From the NCBI RefSeq assembly GCF_052857255.1, contig NC_135497.1, positions 551,676,113 through 551,740,112 of the forward strand: 64,000 bases of DNA, in the 5' to 3' direction. Source of the DNA: Amblyomma americanum. Its lineage: Eukaryota > Arthropoda > Arachnida > Ixodida > Ixodidae. Shown one piece after another: positions 53,934 through 62,547 of this stretch; within the stretch, counting starts at the first letter, position 1; the number at the start of each line of letters is the position of its first letter. A program made the position numbers and the translations under genes. The notes under the pieces are model-generated. The model did not search any database. It was not told the origin of the DNA and worked only from the letters and a program-made list of their open reading frames with translations.

Positions 53934-56900
53934 ATGTCCCAAGACAAGGAAATAATCAAGTCGCTGACGACGCTCACCGAACAACTAGCCCACGTACAGC
54001 TGTTGCAGCCCAAAACCAAGGCAACGCGCAAGTTACAGCAATGCCGGACTTGTCGGCATCCATTCCCGCCTTTCTCGGGAACCGCCATTGCGGGGACCGG
54101 AGCGAGAGAGAGCGCAAGGGAGTGGATATCGAATGTCAAGATGGTGGCGGGGCAGGCCGGCTGGAGGGACGGTGTCGTTTTCGCTGTTGCAGCGTCGAAG
54201 CTCAGCGGCACTGCCTTGAAGTGGCACAGAGCAAGGGGGAAGCAGCTGGAGACCTGGGAGAAATGGGCGGAGGAGCTGCAGAAGGTCTTTCCCGACGACG
54301 AGAGCAACCCACTTGCCCTCTACGAAAGAATGCTCCGTCGTACGCAAGGTCCACGCGAGTCCGTTGTCGACTATTTTTTCGACAAGAGTTACCTCTGCAC
54401 AAAGTGCGATGTCAAGGAGGACACTTCGCAATGGAACAATTTGATCATTGCGGGCCTGCAGAATGCAAACCACGCTGCGATGCTGCGGCTTAAAGCAGCA
54501 AGCTTCACTACATCCTTGGAGCTGCTTGAGGCGGCAAAAAGCCTCGAAGCAGGGGAGGAAGCCTACCTCAGCTCCCATGGAAGCCACCGGCCACCCAGCC
54601 AGGGCGGAAGCAAGCGTGTGTCGACCACACCAGAAGGCGTGGAAACGAAGCCGAAGCAGATCGCGCACGGTAGCGCTGAAAGGGCCGCAGAACCGAAATG
54701 TTACAGATGCCGGAAATACGGTCACGTTGTTAAAGACTGTCCGATGCCTGTTCACCGCACCAACAATGAAACCACAAAGCCGGGGGCTGGACAGCCATCA
54801 CAATACGTGTCTGCGTCATCGAGTAGCGAGCTACCCAACATTAAGTACGTGAAGACTGCGGTGGTCAACCAGAAGAGCTATGATGCGCTCGTCGACACCG
54901 GAAGTTCAGTCTGCACGATCAAGGCATCCGACGCCATGGGTTGTTGCTCTTGCTTCGAAGAAGACAACCTGGAGTTGTATGGATTTGGCCAAAGCCCTGT
55001 CAAATGCCTTTCAAGATTCAGAACAACAATAGAGATAGATGGCGTAAAAGGCGAAAACGTCATGCTTCATGTCGTGCCGGACACAGCACAGCACTTCTCT
55101 GTAATCATTGGTCGCACGTGGACGGAGTTGCCTAACATCGCTTATGTCAAGGTAGACGACACCTTCAAGATCATGGACAAGAGAGACGATACATTCGGAC
55201 ATCTCGAACCTTTCACCCAAAACCAAGCCTTAAAAATCACTACAAAGAACGACGTAGCCCTCGAGCCACGTTCAGTGAATTTCATCATGGCAAGTGTAGA
55301 CCTTGAAGGCGAGACTGACGTCCTGTACCAGCGAAAGGGTACGATGACTGGAAGCGTGTTTCATGTTGCCAGCAAGCAGCTCAGTGTACCTGTGGCAAAC
55401 ACTTCCAACTTCGAGAAGGTTCTGAAGAAAGGGATGAGCCTTGGTCGAGTAGAAGAAGTAAATATAGACACGGCTAAGCTCAGTACAACAAGCGAAACAA
55501 TGCAAGTGAAAACGGCAACTGCGGATCCGATTCACGAGAAGGATGTTGCAACAGGCAACGACGTGACGACGAAGGAACGACAAGACCTACTCAAACTCCT
55601 CAACCAACACCGCGAGTGCTTCGCAACGAATATTGAGGAGCTAGGCTGCACCAACCTCATTGAAATGGACATTGTCCTGAAGGAAGGAAGTATGCCGGTT
55701 TCTTCTAGACCCTACCGAACAAGCAAAGAAGAGCGTGAAACTATACAGAAAATTGTCAGCGAGTGGAAGGACGCAGGAATTGTGACGGAGTCACGGTCAC
55801 CTTACGCAAGCCCTGTACTTCTCGTGCGCAAGAAAAACGGCGAACCGAGACTTGTAGTCGATTATCGGAAGCTGAATGCACAGACAGTCAAGGACAAGTA
55901 CCCCTTGCCACTAATTGATGACGCTGTCGAGCAGCTCGCAGGAAGCAAGCTCTTCACAACGCTTGACCTTGCGCACGGCTTTCTTCAGATCCCTTTGAAG
56001 GAATCTGCAAAAGAGAAGACCGCCTTTGTGACCCCAGACGGAACATGGAAGTTTGAAAGACTCATTTGTGGACTTTCGAATGGACCAACAGAGTTCCAGC
56101 GCCTTATGAACACTGCTCTGGGAAATATTCGCAATACTATAGCAGTATGCTACTTGGATGACATCCTTGTACCTGCGAAAAATTTTGAAGAGATGCTAGA
56201 AAGGCTGACGAAAGTGTTCCGAGCTCTCCACGACGCAGGACTGACACTCCGACTTTCAAAGTGTAGATTCGCAGATCACCAAGTCGAGTACCTTGGCTTC
56301 GTCATCGGTGAAGGTGGCGTGAGACCGGGAACTGATAAAGTAAGGCCAATCGATGAGTTCTCAGTGCCGAAAGACCTTCATGAAGTCAAGAGGTTTCTCG
56401 GGCTCACCAGCTTCTTCAGACGCTTTGTCCCGCGTTACGCAGCGCTGAGCGAACCGCTTAGTCTGTTAACTCGAAAAGGCGAGGCATTTCACTGGGACCA
56501 GGATCAGGAGGACGCATTTCAGGCCCTGAAGAGCGCATTGACATCACATCCTGTGCTGCAGCTCTACAATCCGAAGGCGAGAACAGAGGTGCACACCGAC
56601 GCCTGTGCTAACGGGTTGGCGGGCATTCTTCTGCAAGCGGACGAGAATGACGTCCTACACCCCGTCTACTACGTCAGCAAAAAGACCAGCCCAGCTGAGA
56701 GGTTCTACCATTCGAGTAAGTTGGAGCTGCTAGCAATAGTGTGGACCATCGAGAGATTGAGACCGTTCTTGATTGGAATCGAGTTCACCCTTGTGACTGA
56801 CTGTCAGGCTCTCGTCTACCTGAATGCCACAAAGACGCTCAAGCCACAGATAGCCAGATGGTTTGACATGCTTCAAGAGTATACCTTCGACATACGCCAT

Positions 56901-58340
56901 CGACCAGGTTCGAAGATGGAGCACGTTGACGCAATGAGTCGCGCTGCAGTTGAAGACCCAAGCGATCCGTGGGATAACGTCATCGCCGACAAACTGGACA
57001 TGTGGATGACAATCAGTTTGCACGACCAAGCTTTGATAATTCAAAGGTCAGACAAAGAAATTCGTCGGATAGCTACAATTCTAGAGGAAAAGTCATGCGA
57101 TCGAACTGCAGAAGAACGCGCCTTGGCACAGAACTTCGTGCTGAAGGAGGGACGTCTGTTTCGCGAAACAGAGGCAAACGGCAAGAAAAAGTTGCTCTAC
57201 GTTATGCCTAAGTCCATGCGAAAAAGCCTTTGTGTTAAGTTTCACGACTTGGAAGGTCACTTCGGGCTTGATCGCACAATCGCAAAGATCAGCGAAACAT
57301 ACTGGTTCCCAGGGATGCGCAGGTACGTCCGTGAGCACATCAGACGGTGTTTTGAGTGCCTGATCTGCAAGGTGCCAAGTGGCAAGGAAAAGGGACTCCT
57401 GCACCCCATCCCTCCTGGGCGGCGACCGTTCGAGACCATTCATGCAGATCACCTGGGCCCATTTGTGAGAAGCAAAAAGGGAAACAAGTACATCCTTGTC
57501 GTCATCGACAACCTGACAAAGTACGTGAGGCTCTTCCCTTCACGAGACACATCGGCAAAAAGTGTGGTAAAGTCTTGTGAGGACTTCACCTTTAGTCACG
57601 GTCTGCCGGAAAGGATAATAACCGACCGAGGAACGTGCTTCACATCAAAGGCATTTGAGGAATTCTGCAAAGCCAGGGGTATCCAGCACGTGCTGAACTC
57701 AACGAGACACCCTCGCGCGAACGGTCAAGTTGAGAGGGTCAACCGAACCCTTGTTCCGACCATCATGACCACCATGGACGGAAACGACCAGCGAGAATGG
57801 GACATTGGATTAAAGGGTGTCGAAGCTTTCCTCAACACGTCCTACAACAAGAGCACCGGAAGGACTCCGTTCGAGGTGCTTTATGGCTACAACCCGAAAT
57901 TTCATGACGGAGCGTTGCGTGAGATTGCAGAGACAGAAGATAATGTCGCCTGGACGAATCCAGAACAACTTCAAGCTGAAGTGCGAACGCGTATACTGGA
58001 TTCTCAGGCAAAGTACAAGAAAAGGTTCGACATGCGTCACTGCAGTGGAGACACGCTCAAGGCTGGCGATGTAGTCGTCATGCGATGTGCGCCTGAGCAC
58101 ACCGGCGAGCCGACAAAGACGCAGCCTCGCTACAAAGGGCCGCTGGTTGTCACCGAAGTTAAACCAAACGACACGTATGGAGTCGCAGCACTGAAGGGGA
58201 CACGAAGCAGGCACTACGCGACAACGGCTCACATCAGTTCGCTAAAAACATGGTCCACGTCGAACAAAGACGTTGAAGACTTTGAGGAGCCTTCGGACGA
58301 AAGCGAGGGCGCTTCTGATGCCAGAATGGCCGAATGTTAG
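53934..58340 (+). CDS. Gag-Pol polyprotein of the Ty3/gypsy element
   Basis: One frame of 1468 codons. Gag capsid precedes a CCHC zinc knuckle (CYRCRKYGHVVKDC, residues 256-269). The protease active site is ALVDTGSS (aspartate 321). The RT holds LVRKKNGEPRLVVDYRKLN, FTTLDLAHGFLQIPL and CYLDDILV (YLDD 740-743). RNase H begins VHTDACANG (aspartate 889). Integrase has its zinc domain (histidines 1104 and 1109; cysteines 1139, 1142, 1145 nearby) and a catalytic triad D1172, D1231, E1267, with the canonical 35-residue spacing. All expected catalytic residues are present. Its last codon and stop lie inside the 3' LTR. No gag-pol frameshift is needed. Confidence 0.97.
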   Translation: MSQDKEIIKSLTTLTEQLAHVQLLQPKTKATRKLQQCRTCRHPFPPFSGTAIAGTGARESAREWISNVKMVAGQAGWRDGVVFAVAASKLSGTALKWHRARGKQLETWEKWAEELQKVFPDDESNPLALYERMLRRTQGPRESVVDYFFDKSYLCTKCDVKEDTSQWNNLIIAGLQNANHAAMLRLKAASFTTSLELLEAAKSLEAGEEAYLSSHGSHRPPSQGGSKRVSTTPEGVETKPKQIAHGSAERAAEPKCYRCRKYGHVVKDCPMPVHRTNNETTKPGAGQPSQYVSASSSSELPNIKYVKTAVVNQKSYDALVDTGSSVCTIKASDAMGCCSCFEEDNLELYGFGQSPVKCLSRFRTTIEIDGVKGENVMLHVVPDTAQHFSVIIGRTWTELPNIAYVKVDDTFKIMDKRDDTFGHLEPFTQNQALKITTKNDVALEPRSVNFIMASVDLEGETDVLYQRKGTMTGSVFHVASKQLSVPVANTSNFEKVLKKGMSLGRVEEVNIDTAKLSTTSETMQVKTATADPIHEKDVATGNDVTTKERQDLLKLLNQHRECFATNIEELGCTNLIEMDIVLKEGSMPVSSRPYRTSKEERETIQKIVSEWKDAGIVTESRSPYASPVLLVRKKNGEPRLVVDYRKLNAQTVKDKYPLPLIDDAVEQLAGSKLFTTLDLAHGFLQIPLKESAKEKTAFVTPDGTWKFERLICGLSNGPTEFQRLMNTALGNIRNTIAVCYLDDILVPAKNFEEMLERLTKVFRALHDAGLTLRLSKCRFADHQVEYLGFVIGEGGVRPGTDKVRPIDEFSVPKDLHEVKRFLGLTSFFRRFVPRYAALSEPLSLLTRKGEAFHWDQDQEDAFQALKSALTSHPVLQLYNPKARTEVHTDACANGLAGILLQADENDVLHPVYYVSKKTSPAERFYHSSKLELLAIVWTIERLRPFLIGIEFTLVTDCQALVYLNATKTLKPQIARWFDMLQEYTFDIRHRPGSKMEHVDAMSRAAVEDPSDPWDNVIADKLDMWMTISLHDQALIIQRSDKEIRRIATILEEKSCDRTAEERALAQNFVLKEGRLFRETEANGKKKLLYVMPKSMRKSLCVKFHDLEGHFGLDRTIAKISETYWFPGMRRYVREHIRRCFECLICKVPSGKEKGLLHPIPPGRRPFETIHADHLGPFVRSKKGNKYILVVIDNLTKYVRLFPSRDTSAKSVVKSCEDFTFSHGLPERIITDRGTCFTSKAFEEFCKARGIQHVLNSTRHPRANGQVERVNRTLVPTIMTTMDGNDQREWDIGLKGVEAFLNTSYNKSTGRTPFEVLYGYNPKFHDGALREIAETEDNVAWTNPEQLQAEVRTRILDSQAKYKKRFDMRHCSGDTLKAGDVVVMRCAPEHTGEPTKTQPRYKGPLVVTEVKPNDTYGVAALKGTRSRHYATTAHISSLKTWSTSNKDVEDFEEPSDESEGASDARMAEC

Positions 58341-58572
58341 CGGACCTTCCGATGCGCGGCGAGCGCGCGCAGCGGAAAAAGCGCAGTTGTCCGGCAACCC
58401 TGGGCGAGCAGGCGGCTAGCAACCCCGGGGAGGAAGACAGGAGAGGCAAGATGGACGCTGGACCGTACGCACCCGTGTAATCGCTCTAAACGTAACCTTG
58501 TTAATAAACAGTTTGAAAAAGTAATAAGGCATCCTGCCGTTAATTCGCGCCCCAACACAAAGATAGCCTACA
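58335..58572 (+). repeat. 3' LTR of the intact gypsy element (238 bp)
   Basis: Identical to 53535-53772. It begins TGTTAG, of which TGT is the last sense codon and TAG the stop of gag-pol. AATAAA at 58503-58508. CTAG follows at 58573-58576. Confidence 0.97.
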
Positions 58573-58576
58573 CTAG

Positions 58577-59108
58577 TTATTTAGAACTCCCTGATTAACG
58601 GTGAGGACGCAGTGCTGCCGCTGCACCTTGCTCTTATTTTTCAATATGAGAAGCAGCCGAGTCGCTTCTTATTACTTCGATGTCATTACCTTCATCGTTC
58701 AGTTTGTATAACTGTCTGTTTATGGGTACTTTTTCGTAGGCTAAGGAAACCGTTTCGCCGATTTTTGTTACGAGCTTTTTGCAGCGTCAGAATATCTTCG
58801 TAATCTCGCAATCTCGAGCTGAGAGGTCTTGGCTAATTGCAAAGCCACACACTAGTTTATAGCAGTCTTTTAGCACTTTAGTTGTATTACCAGCGTCAAA
58901 GACCTTTTGTTTTATCGGTGACGCTTCTTTTTTGTCTATGGTTTGCCAATTTTGACAGCGTACTTCGATTCTGATTGTAAGTAGATCATTACACAGGACC
59001 AAGCTGTTTTTAACTTATGTCAGGATACCTACTGCATTACTAAGCACGGCCCGTTCTAACGATGCTAGGGGCTCCCATGCGGCACAAAAAATGTCTAAAA
59101 TGACAGCG
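58577..59108. other. No recognisable gene
   Basis: No conserved motif; normal flanking sequence of the retrotransposon. Confidence 0.4.
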
Positions 59109-59120
59109 ATCATATGACCA

Positions 59121-59305
59121 GAAGGAGTGTACGATGGGGGGCTAGTTGGTAATCCATGAACTAAGAACGAAAACCACGCAAAGGACGATACACAGGGAAG
59201 AAGTAGACAGGATGAGCGCGGACTTGCAAACAGTTGCAAGTCCGCGCTCATCCTGTCTACTTCTTCCCTGTGTATCGTCCTTTGCGTGGTTTTCGTTCTT
59301 AGTTC
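59121..59305. mobile_element. Miniature PLE-derived hairpin with 12-bp target duplication
   Basis: Perfect 74-bp inverted arms (59156-59229 and 59234-59307) with a 4-nt loop, preceded by a 35-nt extension (59121-59155) that contains GGGGCTAGTTGGTAA. ATCATATGACCA flanks it at 59109-59120 and 59306-59317. The extension shares GGGCTAGTTGGT(T)AA with the PLE at 24578. The arm, read outward, resembles the last about 60 nt of that PLE's arm (GCGCTCATCC, then GTATCGTC and GTTTTCG-like segments). So this looks like two PLE termini with everything internal missing. Confidence 0.8.
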
Positions 59306-59317
59306 ATCATATGACCA

Positions 59318-60064
59318 AACGCTCCGCGCTGAGCTTGGCCGGTCAATAAATATAGTATAGCGTACAAGCGCTTGCGTACAAGCACTTGGCCGGATGTTAC
59401 GTTGTGTGTCACACCGGCGCTTTCAGTTTAACGTGCGCAACACGAACGGAAACAGCTCTAACGACATTAGTGCCATTAATAAAACCATAAAAAAAATTTC
59501 TACGGCACGCCGTTCAGAAGCTTTGACTTGCTGTCACCAGATGGCGCCACAGTATGTTACGCGTCTAAGGCGCTACGCTAGCCACTCTCAACTAAACTCT
59601 GGCTGCCAGTACGGGCGGCAGTGCGCGTACGGTGCGCCCTTTGCGTACGTAAAGCTTTTGCGAACGCACAGATGAAACTGCCTATCAACCTGCGATAACA
59701 TCGCACAGCGCATTGGTCTGTATGTGTGCCTGTATACCTGTGTGCGCAATATGAGCAGGAACACAGGAGCGCGTGCATGGCACATAGCGTCAAACCTTCC
59801 TTGTGACACCATTTCGCAACATTGTGGAAAGGGTTCTCGCTGTGTTGCCAAATTCTGAGAAAGAGAAGAAGGCACCTCCCTTTCCAATTTGTTTCTGAAA
59901 GCGGCTGCCGCATATCGTTGCAAGTAGGGTTCGAGACTATCGGGCACGCGCCCCTGTGTTCGCGCTCATATCGCTAATGATAATACGCACAGCGGAGGTG
60001 CGAAGGAACTCCAGCGGGAATAAATATTTAGGTGGTTTGGATGCACGAGACAACAAAAATTGTA
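59318..60064. other. No recognisable gene
   Basis: No conserved protein. Some GC-rich, repeat-like text at 59520-59660 has no partner in the window. Confidence 0.4.
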
Positions 60065-60074
60065 TACAGTGCTG

Positions 60075-60335
60075 ATGAAGATATATTTTTATGGCGCAAA
60101 GGCATCTGCGTCCAAAGAGCGCCATGGCACAAGGTATTTTTCGATTACTGATGGTGCTATCAAAGACCCATTTCCCAAGCATTTCACTCGTCATAAGCCG
60201 AGCACCAGGCCAAGGGAAAGTTTGCACCCATTGTATAACCGGTTGGTACCCGGCGACACTGGGGATCGAAACCCACAGCTCCCGCATGCGATGCGGATGC
60301 TCAGCCACTTGGCCACCGCTGCGGTATTCGATATA
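60075..60335 (-). mobile_element. tRNA-derived SINE, second type
   Basis: On the minus strand the head reads GCAGCGGTGGCCAAGTGGCTGA (A box, 60332 leftwards) and GGGTTTCGATCCCC (B box, about 60265). The body has GCTCGGCTTATGACG, GGAAATGGGTCTTTGAT, AATCGAAAAATACC, TTGTGCCATGGCGCTCTTTGG and TTTGCGCCATAAA. It is distinct from the SINE at 44130. I remember this as a common tick SINE type; whether it is the published Ruka family is not certain. Confidence 0.75.
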
Positions 60336-60540
60336 GTGCCGCTTCGTATAAATAACATTATATGCTGAACACTTGCGGGCGCCAGGTGAAAACAAAATAA
60401 GCGACGCGTTTTGCCTTCCGTCTGTCAGCTAATGTGATTGATTTCTTGCCTAATTTTGATGGCTATGCTTGAAGAATCCAAGTACCAGCACCTTGTCCAT
60501 ATTGATCCCCGCAGTCAATGGAGGTAGTATGCACACTTAC

Positions 60541-60756
60541 ATGTAGTCGGCGTATGAAGCATACGGCAGCCCGTCCGGCCAGACGAGGATGCAGACGGTG
60601 CGCACACTGCCGTCGGCGTAGCGGTAGGAGCGGGTGCGGGAGTAGAGCAGCGGAGGCAACGACAGCATCCCGGAGCAGCCCCAGAGCGTCCCGATGATGG
60701 CCACCGAGCGCCACCGGGACAGGCGGCCACACAGCGGGTGCACGATGGCGAAGTAT
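60541..60756 (-). CDS. Internal exon of a rhodopsin-class neuropeptide receptor
   Basis: The 216-bp exon encodes, after a split Arg codon, YFAIVHPLCGRL (end of TM3 and the intracellular loop after DRY), TM4 VAIIGTLWGCSGMLSLPPLLYS and extracellular loop 2 VRTVCILVWPDGLPYASYADY with the disulphide cysteine. VC..VWPDG..P.S.ADY is very like arthropod tachykinin/natalisin-type receptors (TkR86C group). The acceptor reads CCCGCGCAG before ATAC; the donor is CAT then GTAAGT. Both introns are phase 2, and the first splits the DRY arginine, a common intron site in this class. It is GC-rich against its AT-rich surroundings. Other exons are not in view. Confidence 0.85.
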
Positions 60757-62547
60757 CTGCGCGGGACAGCAAGCATCGGAGAAGGATCAGAAAGTCAGCT
60801 TTCACTCTGGGGTGAGGCGCGACGGGGGGCGCCACCGAGGTGAAGCAGCCAGAATAAATCGGGGGAACAGAAGAGCTATGCACCAAGTGCTGTTTTGCAC
60901 TTATTAGAAGACGTGACTAAAGAGTAACAAAAAATGAACAGTTTTCACAAGAAAAACCGACCTGTGTGTTTTCGTGCATTATGCGGTTGTCCCGAACGCA
61001 ATGGTGCGCTTCTTGAAGCGAGTTTCTGCGAGCTAAGTTTTTCATGGCTTCGGTTCACTTTTCGTCAAAGTCAAACAAGTAAATCGCCGATTATTTTGGC
61101 ATGCGCACCACGACGTTCTTTTAATGCATTACATTGCCATAAACAGACTAGATAATTTTTCCCCAACGCTCTTCCCTCCTTCATTTCACATAACGTTTCC
61201 AAGCCGCTTAAGGAGACCGCTATATATTCGTAACTTGGTACAGATGAAGGGCAAACCACCCCCAGTGACGGCTCCAGTGTACTGCTCACCAATATTTGTG
61301 AAATCATCCTTCGATGTCACTCTTGCTCTAGTCTCTAAGATACGCGACAGTTTTTCGATGGATCCTGCCGCGACAGATTCCCTTCGAGCGTTTAAGTTCA
61401 TTCAAAATTTCAGTCCTCGTTCCTTTTGCGGTGTCGGCGAAGCCAACTCAGGGTGACTCTAAGAAAAACACGAAAGCCATTCGGGAGAGCCTTTATACAG
61501 AGTCCTTACTACACACTCTCCTGAAATATGGAAGGGGCGGAGCGGCAAACCATACCAAGCTGTGTTCAAAATGCAGGCTCAGACCGGTGATAGGAGCCAC
61601 GCGTGATTAGTCGCTCACCGCAGGCATGAGGCGTAAAAAAGTTTGCGCAACAAAACAACTTTGCTTTAGAGCAAGCAGCACCAGAACAGAGGTGAGTGAA
61701 CAATAAAAGGTAATAAAATGCAACCAACGACTGCAGCATCCGGCGGGGCTGGAAGTACAATTGATGCAAAGTTTATGAAGTGTGCACAAAGCGTATAAAA
61801 GGACACAAGGCGTTTAATAAAAAGGCGGTATGAACATTTTGACGCACCGTTTTTTGCATCCATCGAAATGAAATGTCTTTCCGCCTAAATAGTACATTCA
61901 GGCCTTAAGAAAAACAATTTGTTTGTTTTCCAGTGCAAAATATTCGTGGTTGATATTTTGCAGGGACGTGCAAAAATTAGCATACAAATTATCAGAATAG
62001 CAGCATGTAAATACCAAGAATTAGCATGTAAACACCCGAGGGATCATGGAAACGCTTCTTATTTTTAAGAGGCAAATCACGCTTGAAATTCTGACAAAAA
62101 AAAATATGTCACTGGTGGCAAAATATGTATGCAGAATAATGGCGGACGACGTACTACTCAGCTCATTTTTTATTGAAATATTATTTACTGCATTCGCTAA
62201 TGTTACAAAAAAAGTGCTTATTCGCGAAATGAAGAATGCTAAAATCACCTGAAGCAAAGAAATCACTGCTAGGTTCACACCACTCAAAAAAGAGTTGGGA
62301 GTTCGCTTTGTATAACGTCGTGAACATATAACGTGTCAAAAGGGTTAAGCATGTGACTTTTAATTACTAGACAGGGACGAGAGAGGCACCTTCACAACAC
62401 CTAAGCTCCACCTTTAAAGTTACGACGCTATAGCATTAATGGGACCCGGCAGCGGCTACTTTTGCCCGCGCATACACGGACACTGTTTCTATATTATGCG
62501 GAAGACCACGAGACGTGCATATAGAGGCCCAATTAAACCAAGCAGTA
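60757..62547. other. Probable intron sequence without recognised genes
   Basis: Upstream of the receptor exon on the minus strand. A pyrimidine-rich tract precedes the acceptor (60757-60795, minus strand). The rest is AT-rich without conserved frames. Confidence 0.45.

Larger units (their letters stand above)
53535..58572 (+). mobile_element. Intact Ty3/gypsy retrotransposon (5.04 kb)
   Basis: Two identical 238-bp LTRs enclose one gag-pol frame of 1468 codons. A 4-bp target duplication (CTAG at 53531-53534 and 58573-58576) flanks the element. The integrase sequence IHADHLGPF and the single fused frame suggest the mdg3/blastopia-like part of Ty3/gypsy. There is no envelope frame. TCAGAAGTGGGATT at 53775-53788, just after the 5' LTR, resembles the complement of a tRNA-Leu 3' arm but lacks the TGG start. 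Identical LTRs imply very recent insertion. Confidence 0.97.

Noticed and set aside
54033..54755. 240-codon minus-strand frame
   Set aside because: Antisense shadow of gag in the intact gypsy element.
53535..58572. Endogenous retrovirus with envelope
   Set aside because: There is no frame between the end of pol and the 3' LTR; the pol stop is already inside the LTR.
60238..60335. Functional tRNA gene
   Set aside because: It has A- and B-box-like segments but no convincing cloverleaf end, and it continues into a SINE body.
60463..60886. Longer receptor frames extending beyond the exon
   Set aside because: Consensus-like splice sites at 60540 and 60757 bound the conserved part; sequence outside shows no receptor similarity.
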